DNA of 64,000 nucleotides from Francisella adeliensis. Lineage in GTDB: Bacteria; Pseudomonadota; Gammaproteobacteria; Francisellales; Francisellaceae. A program made the position numbers and the translations under genes. The notes beneath the pieces are model-generated. The model was not told where the DNA came from. It ran no database searches and saw nothing but the letters and a program-made list of their open reading frames with translations. The first letter of the stretch is position 1. Each line of letters starts with the position of its first letter. The stretch lies in NCBI RefSeq assembly GCF_003290445.1, contig NZ_CP021781.1, positions 558,001 through 622,000 of the forward strand, given 5' to 3'. This document shows positions 28,083 through 36,201 of this stretch, in pieces.

Positions 28083-28197
28083 ACTGACGATAATAGCAGT
28101 TTGGCACCACCTGATCCCATTCCGAACTCAGAAGTGAAACGGACTTACGCCGATGATAGTTTAGCATTCGCTAGGTGAAAGTAGGTAATCGTCAGAC
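28083..28197 (+). rRNA. rrf: 5S ribosomal RNA, orphan copy
   Basis: The stretch has the 5S core: CCACCTGATCCCATTCCGAA with GAAGTGAAAC downstream, and AGTAGGTAATCG near the 3' end. The closing helix pairs CTGACGAT (28084-28091) with ATCGTCAG (28188-28195). No 16S, 23S or tRNA gene flanks it, so it is not part of an rRNA operon. F. tularensis genomes carry one more 5S than 16S or 23S genes, which fits an orphan copy. A T-rich run just after the helix (from 28199) may end transcription. Confidence 0.95.
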
Positions 28198-28430
28198 CTT
28201 TTTCAATTTTTTCATTTATACTTTTCACTTATGATTTTCTGAAAATTGTATATATTGATCAATAAATTCCTTGTATTTATTTATATAATCACCATATTAA
28301 AATCTAGTTAGATAATGTTTAAGATAAATAATACCAACTATAATAAACCTTGGTATGAGATCAAATTGTTGTAAAGCTAGTATATTTTATAGCTCTAGGA
28401 TGCTTTGATTATATTGATTAGGAGAAATTA

Positions 28431-29372
28431 ATGGCAGATTATTATTCACTACTTGGAGTAAGTAGAGATGCTTCAGATGCAGATTTAAAAAAAGCATATA
28501 GGCGTTTAGCTAAAAAATATCACCCAGATGTAAATAAAGATGCTGGTGCAGAAGATAAGTTTAAAGAAATCCAAACAGCTTATGATGTATTAGGTGATAA
28601 AGAAAAAAGACCTTTATACGATAGCTATGGTGAGAATTGGGATAAAGTCCAACAAGGTGGCTTTGGCGGAGGTCAAGGAGGTGGTTTTGGTGGCTTCTCT
28701 CAAGGTGGAGGAGGTTCACAAAACTTCAATTTTGAGGACATCGGAGATATATTTGGAGATCTTTTTGGTGGTGGTGGAGCTTCTGCTGGCGGTAGAGGCT
28801 TCGGTCAGGGCCAGTCTAGAGCTCGTAAGGGTGAAGATATAACTATTTCACTAAAGTTGAATGTTGAAGAAGCTATTGCTGGAGGTAAAAGGTCAGTATC
28901 TTACAGTTTCCAAGAAGCAGGAGTAAATGGTATACCGAGCATGCAACATAAGAATGTTGATGTAAATATTCCACAAGCTATAGGTAATGGTAAAAAGTTA
29001 CGATTGAAGGGTAAAGGTAGTGCCGGAGTTGGTCAAAATGCTCCAGCTGGTGATCTATATATAAAAATAGAAGTTGTAGGTCATAAAAACTATAAAGTTG
29101 ATAATAATGATGTATATGAGCATATAGCTATAGCACCTTGGGAGGCAGCATTAGGAACTACTCTTGAAATTGAGACTCCATTTGGTAAAAAGAAAATGAA
29201 AGTGCCAGAAGGTAGTCAGTCTGGTCGTAAAATGCGTATAAAAGGTAAAGGCCTTGGTGGTGCTGATTTTTATGTTGTGTATGATGTAAAACTACCATTA
29301 GCAGATACTGATGAGAAAAAAGAGTTTTATCAAAAAATGAAAGAAATTATGGCTTTTGATCCTAGAGCCTAG
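28431..29372 (+). CDS. DnaJ/CbpA-type co-chaperone
   Basis: The 313-residue protein is a class II (zinc-finger-free) J protein. Residues 1-68 are the J domain with HPD at 31-33. Residues about 70-135 are a Gly/Phe-rich linker ([18 protein letters not shown]). The rest is the two beta-barrel client-binding C-terminal domains, with GxGxxG-type [20 protein letters not shown] and RIKGKGLGG. It should stimulate DnaK ATPase and deliver misfolded clients. Architecture matches CbpA, but a DNA-binding role is not shown. No partner CbpM gene is next to it. AGGAG lies just before the ATG. No clear heat-shock promoter was seen. Confidence 0.88.
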   Translation: MADYYSLLGVSRDASDADLKKAYRRLAKKYHPDVNKDAGAEDKFKEIQTAYDVLGDKEKRPLYDSYGENWDKVQQGGFGGGQGGGFGGFSQGGGGSQNFNFEDIGDIFGDLFGGGGASAGGRGFGQGQSRARKGEDITISLKLNVEEAIAGGKRSVSYSFQEAGVNGIPSMQHKNVDVNIPQAIGNGKKLRLKGKGSAGVGQNAPAGDLYIKIEVVGHKNYKVDNNDVYEHIAIAPWEAALGTTLEIETPFGKKKMKVPEGSQSGRKMRIKGKGLGGADFYVVYDVKLPLADTDEKKEFYQKMKEIMAFDPRA

Positions 29373-29425
29373 AAAACTATTGCTATCAGCGACTTGGTAC
29401 TTATCTTATAATCTATCTTTAAATA

Positions 29426-29482
29426 TACTGAAGTATCATTGTAAACTTCAGTAAGTTCAGTAAGTTCAGTAAGTTCAGTAAC
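29426..29482. repeat. 9-bp tandem repeat with adjacent hairpin
   Basis: The 9-base unit TTCAGTAAG occurs three times exactly and once with a last-base change, from 29447 to 29482. Its first copy is also the right arm of a hairpin: TACTGAAG at 29426-29433 pairs with CTTCAGTA at 29446-29453 across a 12-base loop. The element lies 50 bases after the J-protein stop. It looks like a VNTR-type locus, a class used for strain typing in Francisella. Copy number may vary between strains. Confidence 0.7.
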
Positions 29483-29531
29483 ACCTATCAAAATGTCTGT
29501 TACAACCCAGAGAAAACCGAGATTCCAATTC

Positions 29532-29560
29532 TATTATCTACTTTGTAAACTTAGATAATA
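29532..29560. repeat. inverted repeat upstream of FAD monooxygenase cassette
   Basis: TATTATCTA at 29532-29540 is the exact reverse complement of TAGATAATA at 29552-29560, with an 11-base spacer CTTTGTAAACT. It lies about 120 bases before the first gene of the four-gene cassette. It could be an operator for that cassette or the remains of a terminator. It lacks a T-run on either side. The 308-base interval around it (29373-29680) otherwise holds only the 9-bp repeats. Confidence 0.4.
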
Positions 29561-29680
29561 AGATTAAAATAACAGTCTTAGTTAATTAGAATTGTGTTGT
29601 AGTATTACAAAAATATAGCTCTAAACTAAGTAGTGATGTTATGATTATTTTATATGTATATTATATAGAGTATAACTGAT

Positions 29681-30742
29681 ATGAGAATTTTAATCGTAGG
29701 AGCAGGGCCAACCGGTTTAACAGCAGCAATAGAATTAGCAAGAAAAGGGCATGATGTTGAAATAATTGAGAAGCATGCACAACCATCAAACTTATCAAAA
29801 GCTGTTGGAATAATGCCTAATAGTCTTCACCTATTTGAAGCTAGTGGAGTAACTAGTGAGCTCATCAAATATGGCGTAAAACTTTCAAATGTAAGTATAA
29901 ATTTTGATGAACACGAATATGCAAAAATTGATTTATCAGCCGCTACATCTACTTATCCATTTGTACTTGCTTTGCCACAAAATGAAACCGAAGAGATATT
30001 GCGTGAAACATTAGAAAAAATTGGAGTAAGAGTTTCTTTTGATACCGAATTTGAAAGTTTATCTGAGAATTTAGATAAGGTTGTGGTTAAGTTTAAAGAT
30101 GGAGCTATTAAGGATTATAACTATGTTATAGGAGCAGATGGTATAAAAAGTTCTGTAAGAGAACAGCTAGAGATTGACTATATTGGTTATGAGTTAGAAA
30201 AAACTTGGTCAATAGCTGATGTTGTTATCAAAAACTGGCAAGCGACTAATACTTTTAGTGTTTATAGAGTAAATAAAGGCACTTTGGCTGTAGTTGCTCC
30301 TATTGCAAAAAACCGTTACAGAGTTATATCGAATACAGAAAATGCACTAAAAGCATTACCATTTGAAGTTAGTGTTGATGAGACGTTTAGAGAAGGGCAG
30401 TTTTCTATCTCAGTAAGGCAGGCAACTACTTATCAGAAAGGTAGAGTTTTCTTAGCTGGAGATAGTGCTCATTGTCATTCACCTGTAGGTGGTAGAGGGA
30501 TGAACTTAGGTATAGCAGACTCGGCTTGTCTTGCAGAAATGTTAACTAATAATACTCAAGATAAATACACATCAGTGAGACACCCAGAAGGTTCTGTAAT
30601 AATTAAGCAGAGTGAAAAAGTTAGAAGGTTTATTGGTTCAGAAAATGTATTTAAATACCAGCTTGCAAAGATTGGTTTAACTGTGGCAAATAAAAACTCT
30701 ATTATAAATCGTAAAATAGCAAACATGGCATTAGGTGTGTAA
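29681..30742 (+). CDS. FAD-dependent monooxygenase (UbiH/PHBH-like)
   Basis: The 353-residue flavoprotein belongs to the class A aromatic hydroxylases. RILIVGAGPTGLTAAIELARKG (residues 2-23) is the dinucleotide fold. VIGADGIKSSVREQ (about 149-162) is the DG motif. VFLAGDSAHCHSPVGGRGMNLGIADS (about 257-282) is the GD motif that binds FAD ribityl. It is somewhat shorter than UbiH-type enzymes (about 390-400), lacking part of the C-terminus. It opens a four-gene cassette and so likely hydroxylates a small aromatic or polyketide-like substrate. The substrate is unknown. Confidence 0.85.
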   Translation: MRILIVGAGPTGLTAAIELARKGHDVEIIEKHAQPSNLSKAVGIMPNSLHLFEASGVTSELIKYGVKLSNVSINFDEHEYAKIDLSAATSTYPFVLALPQNETEEILRETLEKIGVRVSFDTEFESLSENLDKVVVKFKDGAIKDYNYVIGADGIKSSVREQLEIDYIGYELEKTWSIADVVIKNWQATNTFSVYRVNKGTLAVVAPIAKNRYRVISNTENALKALPFEVSVDETFREGQFSISVRQATTYQKGRVFLAGDSAHCHSPVGGRGMNLGIADSACLAEMLTNNTQDKYTSVRHPEGSVIIKQSEKVRRFIGSENVFKYQLAKIGLTVANKNSIINRKIANMALGV

Positions 30743-30750
30743 TATTAACT

Positions 30751-31602
30751 ATGAAAAGCATTAAGCTGAAAAATGGACATTTATATTATCAAGAATGTGG
30801 TAGTGGACCAGCTATGTTATGGATTCACGGTTTGCCATTAAACTCAGATAGCTGGTTTGCACAGTTTGAGTATTTCAAGAGTAATTACCATAATGTCGCA
30901 ATTGATTTGAGAGGTTATGGTAATTCTAGTGCATTACCTGATAATTATGATTCTATTACAGATGTATATGTTGAAGATATTAAACAGTGCATTGAAGTAT
31001 TAAAGCTTGATAAACCTATATTAGTTGGTTTTGCATCAGGAGGTCATGCTACCTTAAAATTTGCAGCTAAATATAGTGAGATGATAAGTAAGCTTGTAGT
31101 GATTAATGCCTCGCCATGCTTTAAAAAACAGAGTGATTGGCAGTGGGGATTTAGTGCTGAAACATTAAAGAGTTTTACTAAAAAGATAGAGGAAACAACT
31201 TCTAATGAAGAACTGTCTGCTGTGTTATATACACCAGCAATCAAAGAACAGCATAGCGATGAACTAGATAAAATGAAGAGTTGGTTTGATGAAATGTTAG
31301 CTAAGGCAAAAAAAGAAACTATCCTAGCATTCTTTAATAATATTGCTCTTGATGATGATAGAGCTTTACTTCCAAATATAACAACTCCAACTTTAATTAT
31401 AAATAGTGTACTAGGTGAAGAGGTTCCGACAGATGTTGGTTTGTATTTAAGGCAAAATATAGCTAACTCACAATACTATGAGATTAATGGGGTAGGTCAC
31501 TTTGTATTTGCTACACAATCTAAATTAGTAAATCAGACTATAGAGCAGTTTATAGATCCTTCAACCACTATAAACATACCAAAATTCACAAAGGAATATT
31601 AA
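30751..31602 (+). CDS. alpha/beta hydrolase-fold protein without the usual nucleophile
   Basis: The 283-residue protein is a clear alpha/beta hydrolase: LWIHGLPLNSDSW at 23-35 gives the oxyanion-side HG, IDLRGYGNS follows at 51-59, and NGVGHFVFA holds the catalytic His near the C-terminus. The nucleophile elbow normally reads GxSxG. Here LVGFASGG (91-98) puts Ala95 at the nucleophile position with Ser96 next to it. It may be a non-hydrolytic member, use Ser96 in a shifted elbow, or act as a lyase or binding protein. It starts eight bases after the monooxygenase and overlaps the next gene by one base. Confidence 0.82.
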   Translation: MKSIKLKNGHLYYQECGSGPAMLWIHGLPLNSDSWFAQFEYFKSNYHNVAIDLRGYGNSSALPDNYDSITDVYVEDIKQCIEVLKLDKPILVGFASGGHATLKFAAKYSEMISKLVVINASPCFKKQSDWQWGFSAETLKSFTKKIEETTSNEELSAVLYTPAIKEQHSDELDKMKSWFDEMLAKAKKETILAFFNNIALDDDRALLPNITTPTLIINSVLGEEVPTDVGLYLRQNIANSQYYEINGVGHFVFATQSKLVNQTIEQFIDPSTTINIPKFTKEY

Positions 31603-32843
31603 TGGCAGAATATACTACACCAAAAGCATTTTATGATTTGTATTATGATTTTACTGGTTATACAAAATCTGATTACCCGCAAGATAGAACAGCAATTGCT
31701 CAAGATTTAGCTAAAGTAGTAGCAGAAACTACAGCAACAGAATCTAGCTCTAGCCCATTGGTTGTAGCAGATTCAAAAGGTATATATGTATATAGTGAAG
31801 ATAAAAATCATCAGTTAATAGCATCAGCTTCATATCGAGCTGCACCAAATTCTGGATTTTATGAGCTTACTAGCTTGTCGCATGTGGGACCTGCAATTGC
31901 ATATTTAGGAGCTTTAAAATCAATGGGAGATGATTCATGGGAAAAGCATCTTGGCCCTATGATTGAGCATCTAACTGAGGTGCGTGAGCTAAATAAAATT
32001 AAAATACAAGGTGATAATCATTGGCTTAATCAGTTATCTATACCTGCACTAGAGGGTAAAGAAGAGTTAGTGAAAAATATGGTTGATTATGGCTGTTCTT
32101 TGGCTGCTAATTATCTGATATCTGTTAAAGAAAATAAGGATGATTTTTCTAGTGAGCATGTTATAGAGAACTTTTTGAATGTAGGTAGCGAAGAATATCC
32201 AGTTTCATTCGATACTGTGATGATAGGCACTTTTGCATGTGTTGGTTTAATGAGTGTATATGAATTGTATAAGGCATTATCTAATACAAATATAGATTGG
32301 CAGAATGCTAAAATTATTCTGCATAATTTAGCAGGGACAAATTATGGTTCAGGTTTAACAGCAGGCTCAAATTGGCTAGTTCCAGTAATTCAATCTATCG
32401 CTGGAGAAGTATTAGATTCAAAGCGTATATTGATACTTCCTTATGCAGAATTACCAGAGAGCTTAGGTAGTGATTATCTTCCAGAGAAAGATTTTGAAAA
32501 TTTATCAAATAGAGTTTGGGGTGGTATTTATGCCAGACCATTTATATCGCAGGCTGCATTTTCTCATGTTGATGATATCAAGATACCTTATAGAGAACCT
32601 CTACCTGGAGATTATGGTTTTACTCAGGCTGACCAGATTGAGCATTTTGTGCAGAGGTTAAAGTTTTCTATAACAAGTCCAAAGCAGATGCTTTCAAATA
32701 CTGTAGGTTTTTGGCTTGCTGGAGAGGCTGTAGCTAAGCAATGGCAGTTTGATAGGGTTGAGCTACCTGGATTAACAAAAGGCTTCCCAAGTGGTATGAG
32801 TGCTTACCCAGTAGATGCACCAGCAATAAGGATTAAAAAATGA
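31602..32843 (+). CDS. uncharacterised 413-residue protein of the oxygenase cassette
   Basis: I do not recognise a family for this protein with confidence. It has no signal peptide and only moderately hydrophobic helices, so it is probably cytoplasmic. Notable parts are LTSLSHVGPAIAYLGALKSMGDDSWEKHLGPMIEHLTEV (an alpha-helical stretch with two His, about residues 88-126), the glycine-rich NLAGTNYGSGLTAGSNW (about 244-260) and a C-terminal PGLTKGFPSGMSAYPVDAPAIRI. Its ATG overlaps the hydrolase stop by one base, and its stop overlaps the next ATG by four. Tight coupling suggests it acts on the same substrate as the monooxygenase. Confidence 0.75.
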   Translation: MAEYTTPKAFYDLYYDFTGYTKSDYPQDRTAIAQDLAKVVAETTATESSSSPLVVADSKGIYVYSEDKNHQLIASASYRAAPNSGFYELTSLSHVGPAIAYLGALKSMGDDSWEKHLGPMIEHLTEVRELNKIKIQGDNHWLNQLSIPALEGKEELVKNMVDYGCSLAANYLISVKENKDDFSSEHVIENFLNVGSEEYPVSFDTVMIGTFACVGLMSVYELYKALSNTNIDWQNAKIILHNLAGTNYGSGLTAGSNWLVPVIQSIAGEVLDSKRILILPYAELPESLGSDYLPEKDFENLSNRVWGGIYARPFISQAAFSHVDDIKIPYREPLPGDYGFTQADQIEHFVQRLKFSITSPKQMLSNTVGFWLAGEAVAKQWQFDRVELPGLTKGFPSGMSAYPVDAPAIRIKK

Positions 32844-33922
32844 AGTTAGTACCGTATCAAAATATCCCATCAAGTGGAGCAAGAGGTGTAGAACTTTTTG
32901 AGATAGATGGAGATTTATATTTATCGATTCCACAGTTATCTGAAGATATCGTAGGTGATAGCCCTAGTATGAATGGGGGTAATAGTGAAACTTTTGTTTT
33001 GGTATATAAGTGGCAAGATAGCAAATTTATCGAATATCAGAAAATACCATCCCCAGGAAATGAGCATACAGCTTTTTATAGTATAGGAAATAGGCATTTT
33101 TTAGCAGTAGCATCTATTAGAGGTGGTAAAAATCCTAACTTTACAATGGATGTCAGCTCTACAGTCTATGAGTGGGTTGATGATAGCTTTATAGAGTTTC
33201 AATCATTCAATACTTTTGCTGCAAAAAGTTGTGAATTTTTTGAGATAGGTTCTCAGCATTATCTGATATATTCTCAAGGGGTTAAAGAACCTAGTAATGA
33301 CAACGACAAGCAAAACTATTCACAAATCTATCGTTGGGATGGTTCTTGTTTTGAGCTTTTTCAAAGTATTCCAGTTATATGGGGATATGAAACAAGCTTT
33401 TTCTCTATAGAAAATAAGTTTTTCTTGGCTCTAGCTGACAACTTAGGAGCCTCTAAAATACTTCAGTGGAATGGAACAAAGTTTGAATTATTTCAAGAAG
33501 TTGATGCACAAGGTGGTGGACGAGATTTTTGTCATTTTATCCATGAAGGATCTCATTATTTAGCATTTGCAAACTTACTACATGATAGCTCGTTATATAA
33601 ATGGGATAATGGAACTTTTATTAAAATTCAGAATCTTGATGGAGTAGCGGCAAGAAGTTTCTATGTGTATCAAGATAATAATGCTACATACCTTTTTAGA
33701 ACTAACTTCATAAGTGGTACAAGACAGGAGCCAGTTTCAGCTCTTGAATCTACAATTTACCAATTTGATGGGAGCTGTGTTCCTGTTGCAACATACAGCA
33801 CCTTCGGGGGTACTGATACCAAAGTATTTATCAAGGATGATAAAAAATATGCTGTTGTCTCCAATAGTTTAAGTAAATCAATCCGGTTTGATACTCCAAC
33901 TATTGTTTATGAGGTTTTATAG
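32840..33922 (+). CDS. EAR/EPTP-repeat seven-bladed beta-propeller protein
   Basis: The 360-residue protein is built of repeats of about 45-50 residues in which a strand like LFEIDGDLYLSIPQ or YSIGNRHFLAVAS precedes VYKWQDSKFIEYQKIP-like strands. Seven such blades can be counted. The N-terminal LVPYQNIP matches the end strand of a repeat, so it would close the ring with the C-terminal blade. This is the epitempin (EAR/EPTP) pattern known from LGI1 and some bacterial proteins. There is no signal peptide. The start overlaps the previous stop (ATGA). The role may be protein or ligand binding for the cassette. The function is unknown. Confidence 0.8.
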   Translation: MKLVPYQNIPSSGARGVELFEIDGDLYLSIPQLSEDIVGDSPSMNGGNSETFVLVYKWQDSKFIEYQKIPSPGNEHTAFYSIGNRHFLAVASIRGGKNPNFTMDVSSTVYEWVDDSFIEFQSFNTFAAKSCEFFEIGSQHYLIYSQGVKEPSNDNDKQNYSQIYRWDGSCFELFQSIPVIWGYETSFFSIENKFFLALADNLGASKILQWNGTKFELFQEVDAQGGGRDFCHFIHEGSHYLAFANLLHDSSLYKWDNGTFIKIQNLDGVAARSFYVYQDNNATYLFRTNFISGTRQEPVSALESTIYQFDGSCVPVATYSTFGGTDTKVFIKDDKKYAVVSNSLSKSIRFDTPTIVYEVL

Positions 33923-33936
33923 TTTATTTTTTTAAC

Positions 33937-34815
33937 TTACTCTCCAACTCTTTTCTTGTTTCCAATCTCAATTATAAAGTAACTAGTTAGAATCAAGGCT
34001 CCACCAATTATGGTTGATGTATATATAGTTTCATTATTTAAAATTCTACCAAAAACTGTTGCAAATATAGGTTCAAATGAGAATATAACAGCAACTTGAG
34101 ACATACTTAGATATTTTTGGTAAGTGCTTTGTAGCGAATAACAAATAATAGTTGAGATTGAGCAAAATAGCAAAGCTATAACAAGAGTATAGCTAAATGT
34201 AACATGTATTACTGAAATATCGGCCATTAAAGGTAGTGGTATTCCAAATGCTATTTGTAAAAATATTAATGGGCGTAAATCTTTAAATGTATCTGTTTTA
34301 GTGGTTTTTCTAGTTTCATAACTTAAATATACAACCGAGCAAGCATATGCTAATGCACACATAATTGCCCAAAAATAACCAATTGTAAAGTATTTAAAAC
34401 TAGCTCCAGATAGAACATATATGCCGAATAAAGATATAACAGATGCAATTACGCCATAAATAGTAAGTCTATCAAGCTTAAAAATACTACCAATAAAGGG
34501 AATCATAACCACACTTAGTGCTGTTAGAAATGCTGATTCACTTGATGATATAGTATATAAACTATGTGTTTGAAAGAAAAAGCTCATTCCTTCTAAAGAG
34601 CCAAAAATTGCTGCAACTTTGATGATGTATAGTTTATCTATAAACTTTGATTTGAGAATAATAGGCAAAAATAGCAAGCAAGATAGTAGCAATCGTATAG
34701 TTACAAATAGCCCTGGTGAAATATACTCAAGAGATATTTTGATAAGAGGAAAAGTAACTCCCCAAAAAATTGTCATTATAAATAAAGCAATTATAGCTTT
34801 GCGCTGTATAGTCAT
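33937..34815 (-). CDS. EamA-family (DMT superfamily) transporter
   Basis: The protein has about ten membrane helices in two EamA repeats. The first begins ALFIMTIFWGVTFPLIKISLEYISP with the family's WG..FP motif. The second holds the paired SLFGIYVLSGASFK and EPIFATVFGRILNNETIYTSTIIGGALILTS segment. Such carriers export metabolites or drugs. The frame is open to a TTG at 34860, but the ATG at 34813-34815 is the more likely start because it lies just before the first helix. It is convergent with the oxygenase cassette, ending 14 bases from it, and divergent from lolF. The substrate is unknown. Confidence 0.87.
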   Translation of the reverse strand: MTIQRKAIIALFIMTIFWGVTFPLIKISLEYISPGLFVTIRLLLSCLLFLPIILKSKFIDKLYIIKVAAIFGSLEGMSFFFQTHSLYTISSSESAFLTALSVVMIPFIGSIFKLDRLTIYGVIASVISLFGIYVLSGASFKYFTIGYFWAIMCALAYACSVVYLSYETRKTTKTDTFKDLRPLIFLQIAFGIPLPLMADISVIHVTFSYTLVIALLFCSISTIICYSLQSTYQKYLSMSQVAVIFSFEPIFATVFGRILNNETIYTSTIIGGALILTSYFIIEIGNKKRVGE

Positions 34816-34938
34816 TTTTATTTTATATTGTAGAAAGTTTAGAACATTATTAGTTTGCAAGTGTTTTGAGCTTAGGTCAATGGTTTTCTTTGCATAATAT
34901 GCTATCCTATACTACAGTTTTACTAGCTGAAAAATTAA

Positions 34939-36201
34939 ATGTTTAGAAGTCTTCCTTTATTTATAGGTCTTAGATATATTCGAGCAAAAAAGCGTAACAG
35001 ATTTATATCTATTATCTCTGCAATATCATTTTTAGGTATTTCATTGGGTGTAGCTGTATTAATAACAGTCATGTCAGTGATGAATGGGTTTGATAATCAG
35101 ATTAAAAGCCGTATTTTAATGATGGTTCCTCCTGTAAAAGTTTATCAGATGGGTGGTAAGTTAGAGCATTGGCAACATATCGCAAAAACTATAGAATCTA
35201 AAGTGCCTAAAGCAAAAAATGCAGCACCACTTATTGAGTCTCAAGGGTTATTAAGTGCTAATAGGGGAGCTAGTACAACTGCGTTTGTGCAAGTGCAGGG
35301 TATAGAGCCAAAGTACCAAACCAAAGTATTGCCAATAGCAGATCATATAGTCCAGGGGAATCTATCATCACTAGATGATGGAGATGGCTACAATATAGTA
35401 CTTGGGAGTGCTTTAGCCGATAGCTTAGGAGTAACTATCGGTGACAAAGTGACTCTTATTGTGCCGAAGATTAATCTAACTCCAGCAGGTATGATCCCTA
35501 GAATTAAGCAATTTAAAGTCACAGGGATATTTTCTGTTAGTTATCAGTATGATGCTTATTATGCGATGATAAATATCAAGAAAGCTCAAAAAGTCTTTGA
35601 AATGGGCAATAGTATTTCTTCGCTACAGCTTAGTACACCAAATGTTTATGATGCTCCAATGATTAAAAATAAACTAAATGATGGAGCTATACCATCGTAC
35701 TATTTTGCCAGAGACTGGACTGATGAAAATAAATCATTCTTTGATGCTCTGAAAATGGAAAAAACAATGATGTTCTTCATATTGCTTTTAATCATCACTG
35801 TAGCAGTGTTTAACCTTTTATCATCACTAGTGATGGTTGTAACAGATAAACGCAGTGATATAGCTATTTTACGCACTATGGGGATGTCATCAAGACAGAT
35901 TATTACGGTATTTATTTATCAAGGATTTATAATAGGTCTTATAGGTACTATAATCGGTGTACTTCTTGGAATAGTGCTTTCTACCTATGCCACAGAGATT
36001 GTTAATTTCATACAGAATTTATCAGGTCATCAGATGATAAGTGCAAGTGTATATATGATTGATTATATCCCATCACAGTTAATGTGGAGTGATGTGGTTA
36101 AAGTAACAATTGTATCAATGATTTTAAGCTTTTTGGCAACACTTTATCCTGCTTGGAGTGCTTCAAAAGTACAACCTGTGGAGGCTTTAAGATATGAGTA
36201 A
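34939..36201 (+). CDS. lolF: lipoprotein-releasing ABC permease, LolF type
   Basis: This inner-membrane permease lifts mature lipoproteins out of the membrane for transfer to LolA. The 420-residue protein has four membrane segments in the LolC/LolE order: one near residues 22-48 and three after residue 275. A large periplasmic domain lies between them. Only one permease gene stands next to lolD, rather than lolC and lolE flanking it. Francisella is known to use a single hybrid LolF, so this reading is preferred over lolC or lolE. The last eight bases overlap lolD. TAYPAWSASKVQPVEALRYE is the usual FtsX-family end. Confidence 0.87.
   Translation: MFRSLPLFIGLRYIRAKKRNRFISIISAISFLGISLGVAVLITVMSVMNGFDNQIKSRILMMVPPVKVYQMGGKLEHWQHIAKTIESKVPKAKNAAPLIESQGLLSANRGASTTAFVQVQGIEPKYQTKVLPIADHIVQGNLSSLDDGDGYNIVLGSALADSLGVTIGDKVTLIVPKINLTPAGMIPRIKQFKVTGIFSVSYQYDAYYAMINIKKAQKVFEMGNSISSLQLSTPNVYDAPMIKNKLNDGAIPSYYFARDWTDENKSFFDALKMEKTMMFFILLLIITVAVFNLLSSLVMVVTDKRSDIAILRTMGMSSRQIITVFIYQGFIIGLIGTIIGVLLGIVLSTYATEIVNFIQNLSGHQMISASVYMIDYIPSQLMWSDVVKVTIVSMILSFLATLYPAWSASKVQPVEALRYE

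Noticed and set aside
28331-28356. ATACCAA/TTGGTAT repeat upstream of the J-protein gene
   Set aside because: Only seven pairs with a 12-base loop; too weak to call as a heat-shock or RNA element.
28005-28430. Possible tRNA or other rRNA genes around the 5S
   Set aside because: No cloverleaf or 16S/23S sequence could be recognised in the flanks.
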